A DNA stretch of 64,000 nt from Gammaproteobacteria bacterium 42_54_T18 (GTDB taxonomy: Bacteria > Pseudomonadota > Gammaproteobacteria > Pseudomonadales > Ketobacteraceae). This document shows, piece after piece, positions 28,461-38,017 of this stretch. The stretch is from assembly GCA_002163245.1 (NCBI GenBank), contig MAAL01000025.1:62001-126000 (forward strand), in the 5' to 3' direction. Below the pieces are notes generated by a model that was not told the origin of the DNA, did no database searches, and worked only from the letters and a program-made list of their open reading frames with translations. The position numbers and the translations under genes are program-made. The first letter of the stretch is position 1, and each line of letters starts with the position of its first letter.

Positions 28461-29228
28461 CTATGGATTCTCGAATGAAAAACTACCTGTCATCACATTA
28501 CCATTCGGCATAGTTCCACTAAAAGAGCCTTTCGTCCAAACCAAGCTATCTTCAGTAATGGTTAACGTACCACTCGTTAACGTCAATTCAGTCCTGTTCA
28601 GCGGAGCTTTAAAACTGTCCGACTGCAGACGAACACTTGCTTCACCCAACGCAGGACCTTTCGCTAACGTAAAGTCACCTTTCTTTAAGTTCCCCATCAC
28701 ATTGATTTCCACAAGTAATGGATTACCGTTATATAACGATGTTGCAGAAATAGTATCGTTAGCTGTAAGACCTACAACACTCGCATTAGAGGACAGAACA
28801 CAAAGGTCCGTAAAACTTATAGCGCCAAGTTCATCCGCTGATAACTGCATGTCACCCATATCGAATGCAGATGTAACTGCAATCTTTGAGGCTTTTGCTA
28901 CGCCAAGATCTCCAGTAGCACTTAATGTATCATTGTTATTGATAGCAAAGGAACTAACGGGTAATCCCTCTATGGTCCCATTAAGTTTATTCAAGTTAAA
29001 ATCTGCTCGACCAGCACAGTCTTTCATTAGCAGTCCATCTTCAGTTTCCACTAAAGTAAAGCTAATGTTTGATTCTGCTTTTAGATTATTCTGGGATGAC
29101 TCTAAACTCATACGCCACAATCCCGTTAGATCCTCACTGTCCGTTGTAGACCTTTGACTTTCGCCACCACAACCAACAAGTAGCATTGCGGGTAAGAGGG
29201 TTGAAATAATAATTTTTGAACGCTTCAT
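28461..29228 (-). CDS. Lipoprotein of unknown function
   Basis: I do not recognise the family. The 255-residue product has a clear lipobox, LLVGC at residues 16-20, so it is membrane-anchored in the envelope. The mature part contains an alternating, strand-rich sequence with few charged helices, as in a lipocalin-like or beta-sandwich domain. It begins LTGLWRMS, a phrase often seen in small beta-barrel lipoproteins. It is the third gene after the haem peroxidase and the DUF1569 protein and shares their likely promoter. Confidence 0.75.
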   Translation of the reverse strand: MKRSKIIISTLLPAMLLVGCGGESQRSTTDSEDLTGLWRMSLESSQNNLKAESNISFTLVETEDGLLMKDCAGRADFNLNKLNGTIEGLPVSSFAINNNDTLSATGDLGVAKASKIAVTSAFDMGDMQLSADELGAISFTDLCVLSSNASVVGLTANDTISATSLYNGNPLLVEINVMGNLKKGDFTLAKGPALGEASVRLQSDSFKAPLNRTELTLTSGTLTITEDSLVWTKGSFSGTMPNGNVMTGSFSFENP

Positions 29229-29303
29229 AGTATTTGTTCTCTATTTCTATTGTTATTTTCACTATTATTTTTATTGATAGGCAAATCAAAAAAACGGTGA
29301 AAG

Positions 29304-29900
29304 TTATCCCAACGGAGCATTCATATAAGTCAGGTTTGAGAAATGGTTTGCGCAATGAAAAGAATGTGCAAGTTCCCAATCTTCGTAGCTTAATGTGCCA
29401 TAAGAGAAATGAGGATGTAACGCACCCGTGTAATTCTGAAAATCACCACATGCATTACGAAGACGCAGAAATGCATCCTCTATAGGGCCTTCATCTGCAA
29501 TCTCGGGTGCATCCGGTACTGGAGCAGCAAGATTATGCGACATATAACCTTGGGACTTAAAGGTTACAAAGCCAATCTTCTTAATCGACTGCACAAGAGG
29601 TGAATCCAGCTTCGGATAACCCGTCATGGAATACTCCATACTTTGAGCCATATGGGTCAGGGCTTTATATAGAGACCAAGGTTGATCCATCACAAGTGTA
29701 TCAAGATTTGCTTCCATCAAATCCATTTCTGCCAGTACATCATCGATAGTACTAAATTTTAGCTGACGACCCGATGCAGCACAGCCTGTAAGAGTTGGCC
29801 CCACTGCCCCAGCAACCGCAACACCAGCAGTTAATTTTAAAAATGATTTGCGAGACATTACTGTATCTAAGGAATCATTGTTTTTTATTTGATCATTCAT
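29304..29900 (-). CDS. Exported DUF1569-like protein
   Basis: The 198-residue protein carries a Tat-like leader (SRKSFLKLTAG, with RK in place of RR) that ends in LTGC, so it is probably an exported lipoprotein. The mature part matches DUF1569, a branch of the DinB four-helix superfamily, with NPHFSYG-like HPHFSYGTLSYEDWELAHSFH near the C-terminus; its histidines could bind a metal. It lies between the haem peroxidase (102 bp upstream) and a lipoprotein (75 bp downstream). Confidence 0.78.
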   Translation of the reverse strand: MNDQIKNNDSLDTVMSRKSFLKLTAGVAVAGAVGPTLTGCAASGRQLKFSTIDDVLAEMDLMEANLDTLVMDQPWSLYKALTHMAQSMEYSMTGYPKLDSPLVQSIKKIGFVTFKSQGYMSHNLAAPVPDAPEIADEGPIEDAFLRLRNACGDFQNYTGALHPHFSYGTLSYEDWELAHSFHCANHFSNLTYMNAPLG

Positions 29901-30002
29901 TCTTATATTCTCTATCTATGTTCGGATTCCCAGATAACTCATCAAGGTAAGTTATCTGGGTGACCAATATGTATCAGATAAGCAAAGCACTTATATCGAG
30001 GC

Positions 30003-31760
30003 TTACTTTCTTACTTTCAGCTCATACCATTCGTTCTCTTCATCCCATGGGAAGAAAGCGTTTTCAACTTTTTCCAAGCGCCCAGCCAACTCAGGTAAGT
30101 TACGCACGAGAACATGATTAAAGGTAACGTTATCAATCCAATCCAAACCTTCTTGTGTATAGATTTCTTTGCGATAATCTTCGGTAAAGAATCGATCACC
30201 CATTAAACGACGTGAAGCCATCGCGATAAATATCTGGAATGATGTTTCACCAAAACCATATCCTGGAGGTCGATAACCTTCTGCGAAGGAACCCACCATG
30301 ACATCCAATGCTTCAATATCATCGTTATATACCGCTCGCATTTTCTCTGCCATTTCAGTATCAGGTGTGATATCGGTAAAATCATTAACCGCTTTCAACC
30401 CTATCTGACGACGGAATTCATTGTACCGAGGTAACCCACGCTCACGGTCACGAAGAATATCAACAGCCGCTAAATCAACCACGCCGCCACCCGGCTCTGC
30501 AGTAAAATTAGTTAACATATCCGGATAATTGTTTAACACTAACAACCCTGGTTTAGTACGGCCAAAAGAATAAAACAGATCAGTAAGTCCAACTTCAGTG
30601 GTTAACTGGGTTCCACCCGTGAAAGAGTGCTCCAACAATGTTGTATTTCTGACGATCTCATCAGACACGTGATTACGTATTGGAAACTCATCACGTAACA
30701 ATGGGTGCATTCGATACACCGCTGTAAACTCTTCTGTCAGACTAAATGGAACACCATCAAGAATTTTCCCTCCACCCATAATACCGTCAGTGGCAGGCTC
30801 TCCAAGACGCGGAACCCACGATGGCAACAAGCCACGCCAGTTCGCAAACATTGCTTCACGAAGAATATCATTTTTAAGAATACCTGGAGTCCAATCTACT
30901 GTATGAATCTTTGCAATCTCTGCAGCATTAATCAATCGAGCGGTCTGGAACACTCTCTCATCATCCCAGTCAGGGTAATTCTGTAATAACATATCCGCTA
31001 TTTGGTTATGCTCCATAACAAACAATGTATGAAGAATTTCTAGCCCTACCCACCAGTTTTTATTAAAGCCAGTTTTTGCCTTGCCGGTTTCAGCTTCAAT
31101 AGGCAATCGCCCGTCAACAAGAATCATTTTTCCGTCTTCGAAGGTTCGCAAGCTATCCATTGTTGCTTGGTCACTACCGTAAATCTGTGAACCATCCCAC
31201 CAAGCAGTATTATCATTAAGATAACTTTCAGGACGTCCGTCTCCCGCCTCTCTTGAAGGGTCCGCTGGCGTTCGACCAACATTCATGTGGCCATCACCCA
31301 TATCATGGATATCCCCACTTTCAACTGGGACTTTTATGGGATTGCTGTGATCACGGTTACCATGCTCAAACCAATCATGAACCATAAACTGGATCCAAGC
31401 CGTCGCAATATAGTTAAGGAAAGGAACTTCTTTAAGTCCCTCATCACGAGTAAGCAGCTCTTTACTAACGACCCTAGGATTCGGTGTTAAAAGCTTATCC
31501 GTGTCTTGCCAACTATAATCCGGCTGAATGTTTCTTCCCATTCGTACACCAGCCATCCCCATAGCGGGTAAGTCTAAATCATTACAACTGCCATCTGCGG
31601 TACGATAATTTTGTGACTCGGGTTCACACACTACACTGGGCCACTCACCCGTTGCATAGGTATCAAATAAATTATTTTCCAATAACTGGCAACGTATATT
31701 TGCCAACGTTAACAAACCGATTAGTGGCCCAAAGATCCACCATTTCAAATATGCACTCAT
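30003..31760 (-). CDS. Alpha-dioxygenase/cyclooxygenase-type haem peroxidase, exported or membrane-anchored
   Basis: This 585-residue protein has a hydrophobic N-terminus (about 5-22), and NIRC at residues 21-24 could be a lipidation site. It belongs to the animal-type haem peroxidase superfamily, closest in pattern to fatty-acid alpha-dioxygenases: AWIQFMVHDWFEH supplies the distal His128, and EEFTAVYRMHPLL supplies catalytic-type Tyr349 and proximal His352 (the Tyr-x-x-His spacing of cyclooxygenases). Such enzymes add O2 to fatty acids to make hydroperoxides. It leads a three-gene set of exported proteins and faces an AraC regulator. Confidence 0.88.
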   Translation of the reverse strand: MSAYLKWWIFGPLIGLLTLANIRCQLLENNLFDTYATGEWPSVVCEPESQNYRTADGSCNDLDLPAMGMAGVRMGRNIQPDYSWQDTDKLLTPNPRVVSKELLTRDEGLKEVPFLNYIATAWIQFMVHDWFEHGNRDHSNPIKVPVESGDIHDMGDGHMNVGRTPADPSREAGDGRPESYLNDNTAWWDGSQIYGSDQATMDSLRTFEDGKMILVDGRLPIEAETGKAKTGFNKNWWVGLEILHTLFVMEHNQIADMLLQNYPDWDDERVFQTARLINAAEIAKIHTVDWTPGILKNDILREAMFANWRGLLPSWVPRLGEPATDGIMGGGKILDGVPFSLTEEFTAVYRMHPLLRDEFPIRNHVSDEIVRNTTLLEHSFTGGTQLTTEVGLTDLFYSFGRTKPGLLVLNNYPDMLTNFTAEPGGGVVDLAAVDILRDRERGLPRYNEFRRQIGLKAVNDFTDITPDTEMAEKMRAVYNDDIEALDVMVGSFAEGYRPPGYGFGETSFQIFIAMASRRLMGDRFFTEDYRKEIYTQEGLDWIDNVTFNHVLVRNLPELAGRLEKVENAFFPWDEENEWYELKVRK

Positions 31761-32082
31761 AAATAAATTCCCTCATTTTTTTTGTTGTTATTAAACGCAC
31801 TCTAAAAGAGCACAGCTCAATTCTTTTATGCTTTTTACAGCGAGTATAGTAATAAAAACATACAAACAATCTATACCAAAAGGCCTGTATTTTTAGATCT
31901 GATTGACAGCTCACGTATAAATACTACAAGTTCATTCAACACATCATTTAAAATATATCCCCATAGATAGTACCAGTTCCTTTAATAGACTCATCAACGC
32001 CCTGTATTTTAATAAGGGCCTGCTTATAAGAAAGACAGTTTAAGGATGATCACATCCAACCAGTAAGCAAAACGAGACAAAA
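31761..32082. other. 322-bp divergent intergenic region
   Basis: No gene is seen. The region must hold the promoters of the haem peroxidase operon (minus) and the AraC gene (plus). It is AT-rich with no long inverted repeat that I could find. Confidence 0.5.
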
Positions 32083-33147
32083 ATGTTGCACAACGAGACA
32101 AACGTAATACAAAATTCTCATACTGTGGATTCAATGCAGTTTCCAAATAGCTATATTTTGATGACACACTTAAAAGACAAAAATGCAGTAAAATCAGCGC
32201 TGCATCACGTCGGGCTTTGCTTAGATGATATCAATACTCCAAATGGTTTTATTTCTGGTGCTCAGGTAAAAGCGCTTATTGATCTCAATATCGAATTACA
32301 CACCTCACCGACGCCCTACAGCATTATTATTGCAAAAGAATTTAATGTTGCGACACATGGGATTTTTGGATTATCCATTGCCTCTTCAAAGAATATAAAA
32401 GAAGCCGCAAAAGCTGCTCAAAAATATTCAAAACTGATTAACCCTGCTGTACATTACAACTTTCAGGTTACAAAAAGTAACAGTTATTGCATCCTTTCTC
32501 CAGAAAAAGCATTCGATAAAGCAGGATTAGTACTGGTTGAAATAAATATGATGGTAATTCATCAATTTCTACGACTTTCAAAAGACCAAATAACTCCTAA
32601 ATTCGTGCAATTTAAACATTCTTCATCCTTCCCCATTCATCATTATGAACAGTATTTTGGCTGCCCCGTTCACTTTGACCGAGAAGATAGCCGCATTGCA
32701 ATCAACAGTCGCTTCCTAAAAAGCTCGATGATGTTTTACGACCCATCAACAACTCATGTTCTGGACGATCATTTAGATACCGAATTGGATAGAAAAAACA
32801 CCCCAAAAAGCCGTTGGACTCATAAAATCAGAGAGTATTTAACACATAATATTAATAACACAGAGCTGTTAACCAGGGCAAAAATCGCAGCGCACTTAAA
32901 TACTACACCCAGAACCCTTACTCGAAAATTGCAACAAGAAGGAGCCTGTTGCCAAACCATCATCGAAGATTTCAAATACGACATGGCAAAACATGCGCTC
33001 ACTTACACTGACAAGAATATCGCCCAAATTTCTGACGAACTTGGATTTAATGACCCCCAATCCTTTGCTCGAGCATTTAAACGCTGGTCCGGCGCAACTG
33101 CGAGCAGCTACCGAAAAAACCTACCTCCTCCCAAACGTAATGCCTGA
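32083..33147 (+). CDS. AraC-family regulator, OruR/ArgR type
   Basis: The 354-residue protein has the long N-terminal arabinose-binding-like domain of the OruR group (about 20-220) and a C-terminal AraC HTH (about 250-350). That domain shows IAAHLNTTPRTLTRKLQQEG and ISDELGFNDPQSFARAFKRWSG. An alternative start is the in-frame ATG at 32134. It is divergent from the exported haem peroxidase operon, its most likely target. Confidence 0.9.
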   Translation: MLHNETNVIQNSHTVDSMQFPNSYILMTHLKDKNAVKSALHHVGLCLDDINTPNGFISGAQVKALIDLNIELHTSPTPYSIIIAKEFNVATHGIFGLSIASSKNIKEAAKAAQKYSKLINPAVHYNFQVTKSNSYCILSPEKAFDKAGLVLVEINMMVIHQFLRLSKDQITPKFVQFKHSSSFPIHHYEQYFGCPVHFDREDSRIAINSRFLKSSMMFYDPSTTHVLDDHLDTELDRKNTPKSRWTHKIREYLTHNINNTELLTRAKIAAHLNTTPRTLTRKLQQEGACCQTIIEDFKYDMAKHALTYTDKNIAQISDELGFNDPQSFARAFKRWSGATASSYRKNLPPPKRNA

Positions 33148-33248
33148 CCACATGGTCTAGGCCATCTGGAGGATTCCTTCCCAATCACATGCCGATATAC
33201 TAGATGCTCATTCGAAATACTCCCACCCCCTCTGAGTAGGTGAACATC

Positions 33249-33410
33249 ATGTCTATCGCAACATTACACCACGCCACATACTTAGCGGAGATTTTAAATC
33301 ATCTTGTAATTCGCGATAACCAGCTAACCGAGTCCAATACTGACAAACCCTCTTGTTACGACATCAATTCCAAAATAAATCATGATACCCATAAAAAAAA
33401 GGGCCAATAA
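33249..33410 (+). CDS. Doubtful small protein, 53 residues
   Basis: ATG 33249 is preceded by an AGGTG and the frame reads MSIATLHHATYLAEIL to a TAA that lies inside the terminator hairpin of the opposite gene. There is no signal peptide or known domain. It may be chance. Confidence 0.22.
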   Translation: MSIATLHHATYLAEILNHLVIRDNQLTESNTDKPSCYDINSKINHDTHKKKGQ

Positions 33411-33419
33411 AAGGCCCTT
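33393..33419 (-). terminator. Rho-independent terminator of desaturase operon
   Basis: AAGGGCC (33399-33405) and GGCCCTT (33413-33419) form the stem, and the minus strand runs into eight T residues (33393-33400, partly within the stem). Confidence 0.85.
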
Positions 33420-33476
33420 AAGTCGTTGCGGTCACATTAAAAAAACTGAACTCAATAGGTAGTTTCCAAGTATTGT

Positions 33477-34634
33477 TTATGCTGCATTTTTTTCAATTGT
33501 AGATTCAGGTAGCTTTTTTCCTATTGTTGATATAGGAGAGATATTCGATACAACAGCTTCAACTTTTTTCCCAAACGGTAACGCATACTTAAATATTCGA
33601 CCAACAACCTGCGAAAACTGCTTGGTAAAGCGACCGGTATTATAATGCTGGCCATAGCGCTCACAGATTTCTCTGACTTTTACCGCCATTTCTGCATATC
33701 TTGCACCAGGAATATCAGGAAACATGTGATGCTCAATTTGATGACTTAAATTCCCAGACATTAAGTGAAACACTTTGCCACCTTTTAGATTACCTGACCC
33801 ATGCAACTGACGTAAATACCACTGCCCTCTGGACTCGTTTTCCAATACTTCAATGGGAAATGTTTCAACATCTTCGGTAAAATGACCACAAAAAATAATC
33901 CCAAATGTCCACAAGTTACGCATAACATTCGCGACTGCATTCCCCGCAATAACAGGCAGAAACATTGGACCCGCAAGCAAAGGAAAAAAGGCATAATCTT
34001 TTACTAATTGCTTTCTCATCTTCGCTGCAATGATAGAGAACTCTGCTCTTACCTGCGAAAACTTCTTTTCTTTACTGATTAATTTTTCCAATTCAAGCGG
34101 CTGTAAAGACAGTGTCCATTCAAATGTTACCGCTAGAAAAGCCGCCACTAAAGGGTTTAATACAAATCGTGGCTCCCATTTTTGTTCCGGAAAAAGTCTC
34201 AGTGCACCATAACCGATATCATGATCCATTCCCCTAACATTGGTATAGGTATGGTGCATAAAATTATGCGTATGACGCCAATTTTCAGATGGACAAGGGT
34301 GATCCCACTCATAAGTACTTCCCCGTAGGGTTGGATCATTCATCCAGTCGTATTGACCATGAATAACATTATGACCTAACTCCATATTCTCTACGATTTT
34401 GGATACCCCTAACAACGCGGTACCCGCCAACCAAAAAGGCGGTAGCCAACCCAACATCAATGAACTTCGACCTGCAATTTCACTATAACGAACGAAATTA
34501 CGCACCGCATAGATATAGTCTGCATCTTTTTTACCTAATGAGGCGATGGTTTCTTTACGCAATGCATCTAATTCTTCTCCAAATGCATTTGCTTCATCAA
34601 TACTAAGTTCACGGCTTTTGCTTGAAAATTTCAT
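33477..34634 (-). CDS. Membrane fatty-acid desaturase
   Basis: The 385-residue protein has the three histidine boxes of membrane diiron desaturases: HNVIHG (about 88-93), HTHNFMHH (about 120-127) and HQIEHH (about 309-314). Hydrophobic segments lie between them. It introduces a double bond into an acyl chain. The reductase gene at 34686 lies 51 bp upstream on the same strand and would supply electrons. The order is reductase then desaturase, ended by the terminator at 33393-33419. Confidence 0.93.
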   Translation of the reverse strand: MKFSSKSRELSIDEANAFGEELDALRKETIASLGKKDADYIYAVRNFVRYSEIAGRSSLMLGWLPPFWLAGTALLGVSKIVENMELGHNVIHGQYDWMNDPTLRGSTYEWDHPCPSENWRHTHNFMHHTYTNVRGMDHDIGYGALRLFPEQKWEPRFVLNPLVAAFLAVTFEWTLSLQPLELEKLISKEKKFSQVRAEFSIIAAKMRKQLVKDYAFFPLLAGPMFLPVIAGNAVANVMRNLWTFGIIFCGHFTEDVETFPIEVLENESRGQWYLRQLHGSGNLKGGKVFHLMSGNLSHQIEHHMFPDIPGARYAEMAVKVREICERYGQHYNTGRFTKQFSQVVGRIFKYALPFGKKVEAVVSNISPISTIGKKLPESTIEKNAA

Positions 34635-34685
34635 AACGATATTCCCTAAAATACTTTTTGGTCAGATGCAATTTCGATAAAAATA

Positions 34686-35753
34686 TTAGATATCCAGTGT
34701 TACTGCGCTTAATGGCTCACTGATACATATACGGATTTGGGTATTCGGTTGGTCGTCAATAGCACCCGTTAATAGATCTCTCACAACACCAGAAACTTTT
34801 GTGCAACTACAGGTTTTACAAACTCCGGTTCGACATCCGTGAGCAGGGCGAGCTCCAGCAGCTTCTGCGCTTTCCAAAAGAGTCGATTTACTATTAAGAA
34901 ACTCTTGCTGACTACGCTGTAACGTAATTGGCATTTCTGAAATGGCGGCATCTGGATCAGCAGTGATAAATCCAAATACCTCTTTAGTTAAACGTACCTC
35001 AATACCGTTTTCTTTCCAAACTGATGTGGCCGCTTTCATTAATCCGGCTGGTCCACAAATGTAAGTCGATCGACCAGTAAAGTCAGCACAGACTGCAGTT
35101 AATTGTTCTTGACTAAAAAAGCCTGCGTCACCATCACTGGCTAAAGCAAATTGAAGCCGCAATCCTGGATGCTTTACAGCCAATTCTCGCATTTCCTGAG
35201 CAAACGCAAGATCTGCAGCAGCGTTGGCATAGTACATAACCACAACATCCATCGCCGCCCGTTCTGATAACGCCTGTACTAAGAGGCTGTAAATTGGTGT
35301 TACACCACTTCCCCCCGCAATCAACAACAGCTTTTCTGGTAGTTCACTAGGCAGCAAGAACTCCCCTCCTACATCCCCTAACTCAACAACATCACCAACA
35401 GACAATGTATCGTGCATCCAGCCAGAGACCTTTCCATGAGGCTGTCGCTTAACCGCAATTTCAATCAACGGATCACCAGGGGCACTAACCAAGCTGTAAC
35501 AACGCTCTACATAAACTCCATCCAGCATGACTTTAACAGATACAAACTGACCGGCTTTAAATGATGACCAGTGCTGATTAGGACGTAATACAAAACGTTT
35601 TATGTCAGAGGTCTCTTCAACTATTGATACAACCTTTGCCACTGAACGGTTAACTGTAAGCATTGGGTTAACATGTGCAAACACAAAATCAAGCCAATCT
35701 TCTTTAACAAACTTTCCAATTACACGACTTACAGTAGGATTGAGTGATGACAT
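34686..35753 (-). CDS. Ferredoxin-NADP reductase-like electron donor for desaturase
   Basis: The 355-residue flavoprotein has an FAD-binding domain with RCYSLVSAP, an NAD(P)-binding domain with LLIAGGSGVTPIYSLL and YICGPAGLM, and a C-terminal plant-type 2Fe-2S domain with HGCRTGVCKTCSC and a fourth Cys in RICIS. It should move electrons from NAD(P)H to the desaturase. The start ATG 35753 is preceded by GGAG; the upstream start at 35795 is less likely. Confidence 0.92.
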   Translation of the reverse strand: MSSLNPTVSRVIGKFVKEDWLDFVFAHVNPMLTVNRSVAKVVSIVEETSDIKRFVLRPNQHWSSFKAGQFVSVKVMLDGVYVERCYSLVSAPGDPLIEIAVKRQPHGKVSGWMHDTLSVGDVVELGDVGGEFLLPSELPEKLLLIAGGSGVTPIYSLLVQALSERAAMDVVVMYYANAAADLAFAQEMRELAVKHPGLRLQFALASDGDAGFFSQEQLTAVCADFTGRSTYICGPAGLMKAATSVWKENGIEVRLTKEVFGFITADPDAAISEMPITLQRSQQEFLNSKSTLLESAEAAGARPAHGCRTGVCKTCSCTKVSGVVRDLLTGAIDDQPNTQIRICISEPLSAVTLDI

Positions 35754-35963
35754 AATGCGGCTCCGAAACACCTGAGTGAACAAACGTGCACCCAATGTAC
35801 CAGAGAAAAAATTTAAGTCAACACCTGCACACTTATTTGGCTATCAATCCCTTCTGAAAGATCAAATAAAACACACAGCAACGCTAAAACCCATGATTTT
35901 CGGGGTTTTTGCCTTTCTTTCGATTTTTTATGGTTGTGAACCAGATATTCTGGCTACAAAGAC

Positions 35964-35981
35964 AGTGTCCCCTTAGACACT
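35964..35981 (-). terminator. Short hairpin after TetR gene
   Basis: AGTGTC (35964-35969) and GACACT (35976-35981) form a 6-bp stem 6 bp beyond the TetR stop codon. The T-tract is weak. Confidence 0.4.
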
Positions 35982-35986
35982 AAAAC

Positions 35987-36619
35987 TCAAAGAGGCTCTT
36001 TATAGGAAGGATCAGCAATACCGCGCCAGAGCATTTCAAACAGATCATTCGCCTGTTCCGCAATAGACTCTTTAGAACCGCGTAATATGCTACTTTGAAC
36101 CAAACGAATAAAACTACCGGCAAAATAGTCAAACATTACATCGCTACTAACATGCTTATTCAGTATACCTTGTCGTTGACCACTCTCTAATTCCGCCAAC
36201 AACACTTGAGAATAACCCTGCTTGATAAGCGGGTCTTTTTCATCTTCAGGGTCATTTGAAATTGCGTGTTGAGCCAAAACAGCGACATCTGGATGCTCTT
36301 CGAAATAATCCAACACCTCGCAAAATGCATTTTTCATGCGCTCTCTGTAGGTATCAACACCTTTAATACTATCACTTACATGGCTCGTAAGTTGGGTCAT
36401 CCAGTGCTCTAGGCTTGCAGTTAATAATGCATCCTTACTACCGTAATAACGATAAAGCGTCTGCAATGAGGTGTTCGCAGAGCGAGCTATCTCACTAAAA
36501 CTCACCTGACTAAGTGGCTTCGCTGAAAACAAATCAAGCACAGCCTGCTCAATCCTGCGCTGAATACCAGGATTAAGTAAAGTGCGATCTAACGTAGGTA
36601 ATACTTTTTTACGAGCCAT
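35987..36619 (-). CDS. TetR-family regulator
   Basis: The 210-residue protein has an N-terminal TetR HTH (about 18-65) with VSFSEIARSANTSLQTLYRYYGSKDALL and a helical ligand-binding domain. It lies downstream of, and in the same direction as, no other gene, but is divergent from the MaoC-like gene across a 22-bp operator-like repeat at 36739-36760. It may control that gene and the neighbouring desaturase operon. Confidence 0.92.
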   Translation of the reverse strand: MARKKVLPTLDRTLLNPGIQRRIEQAVLDLFSAKPLSQVSFSEIARSANTSLQTLYRYYGSKDALLTASLEHWMTQLTSHVSDSIKGVDTYRERMKNAFCEVLDYFEEHPDVAVLAQHAISNDPEDEKDPLIKQGYSQVLLAELESGQRQGILNKHVSSDVMFDYFAGSFIRLVQSSILRGSKESIAEQANDLFEMLWRGIADPSYKEPL

Positions 36620-36738
36620 TTATCATTACCGTATGCACAACCAAACCATTGTGCTAATGCTTCAATGGCGGCATTTTAACTCGCACTTCAGTCCAATAAA
36701 ACACTTATTTACAATTACTTAATCTTATCCCTGGCAGA

Positions 36739-36760
36739 AAGTGTAATTACTGTTACACTT
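36739..36760. promoter_or_regulatory. TetR-type operator
   Basis: AAGTGTAA-ttactg-TTACACTT is a perfect 8-bp inverted repeat with a 6-bp spacer in the divergent region between the TetR and MaoC-like genes. Confidence 0.65.
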
Positions 36761-36837
36761 CACAAAATAAAGAACTGACTAGTCAATAAGTTACGTCATT
36801 CTCATCACTCTTTTCAAGCGTTTAGGCAACAGATAAT

Positions 36838-37776
36838 ATGAACCAAGAAATCAACGTACCGCTATCACTCGCACTCGAGCAAGGCTCAAGCGTACGTTCA
36901 TGGGGTTCTATCAGGATGCGCAGCGCATTCCCTTTTCTTAGGCCTAAACAAAATCCAAAGCACTTCTTGCGAATAAAAGACACCGTTCCTGCCCCAAGTG
37001 ATCGACTAATCGAATATTATGTCGAATGGTCAGGCGCCGAGCCCGACCTTTACCCTTATGAGGTTCCGCCCCATCTATTTTCACAATGGAGCATTCCTCT
37101 CGTCACACGAGTGTTACTACAGGCAAGATACCCTCTTAAAGATATTATCAATAAAGGGTGCCACGTCACATTAAACGCTCACATACCACGCGGCGAAACA
37201 TTATTGCTAGATGCTGAGTTGATTGAGCTAAAAGAAAGCCCAACACAAATTAATTTTTCTATTCGTGTTAATACATCAACACCATCCTGTAAGAACGCTA
37301 TTGTAGCTGTATTTCAGCTGGTATTAATGCGTGAACAACCGGCCGCGAAATCAAACAATAAATCCCGACCGATCCATGATAGCTACAGCGAAATGGGACA
37401 CTGGTCTGCCGATGCGAATGATGGATTTCGATACGCCTTGCTAACAGGTGATTTTAACCCTATTCATTGGCTTGACCCTCTAGCAAAACGATCAACCTTT
37501 GGTGGGAAGGTACTACATGGTTTTGCAAGTTTGAGTAAAACCTGGGAACAATTGCAATCATCAGGCTTACTTAATGAAAACATCAATGATATTGATGTTC
37601 AATTTATCAAACCGGTTCACCTACCAACAAAGAATTTAAAAGTTCTTACCTCTGCAAAAACGGATCGTAATGGTCGTTATAAATTAAGAGTGCGCGGAGA
37701 AAACAACACATTACATCTGTTGGGGAAGTTTACCACGGGGCCATTGGGGACTCGTAAAAACACTAAAGTAGACTAA
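36838..37776 (+). CDS. MaoC-like hydratase/dehydratase family protein
   Basis: The 312-residue protein has a C-terminal hot-dog MaoC domain (about 190-290): YALLTGDFNPIHWLD contains the catalytic Asp-His of R-specific enoyl-CoA hydratases, followed by FGGKVLHGF. The N-terminal half looks like a second, degenerate hot-dog repeat. It should hydrate an enoyl-CoA or act on a related acyl thioester. It is divergent from a TetR gene. Confidence 0.85.
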   Translation: MNQEINVPLSLALEQGSSVRSWGSIRMRSAFPFLRPKQNPKHFLRIKDTVPAPSDRLIEYYVEWSGAEPDLYPYEVPPHLFSQWSIPLVTRVLLQARYPLKDIINKGCHVTLNAHIPRGETLLLDAELIELKESPTQINFSIRVNTSTPSCKNAIVAVFQLVLMREQPAAKSNNKSRPIHDSYSEMGHWSADANDGFRYALLTGDFNPIHWLDPLAKRSTFGGKVLHGFASLSKTWEQLQSSGLLNENINDIDVQFIKPVHLPTKNLKVLTSAKTDRNGRYKLRVRGENNTLHLLGKFTTGPLGTRKNTKVD

Positions 37777-38017
37777 ATCGCGTTTAGGACGCCAAACCTT
37801 CCAATACATTTTTTCCTGATTTTTACTGGCCGATTTATGCTTGCGTTGTTCTAATCCTCCATCCAAACTGCTAATTTCGTATAGAGTTTTGGCTCAAATT
37901 GACCCTAACGAACCTTGCACGGCCTCCATGGCCAAGTTCATTACCGGTATTACGCTATATCATGGCGATCTTGTTCAAGGTTTTATCCCAAAGCGACTTC
38001 AATAACAGGTGAACGAT

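Larger units (their letters stand above)
33148..33476. other. 329-bp region between convergent genes
   Basis: It holds the terminator of the desaturase operon and one doubtful small open frame at 33249-33410. Nothing else was recognised. Confidence 0.5.

Noticed and set aside
35776-35976. 66-codon open frame upstream of the desaturase reductase, with a lipoprotein-like tail
   Set aside because: No ribosome binding site at either possible start, and it overlaps the leader of the reductase gene; the lipobox-like YGC is probably chance.
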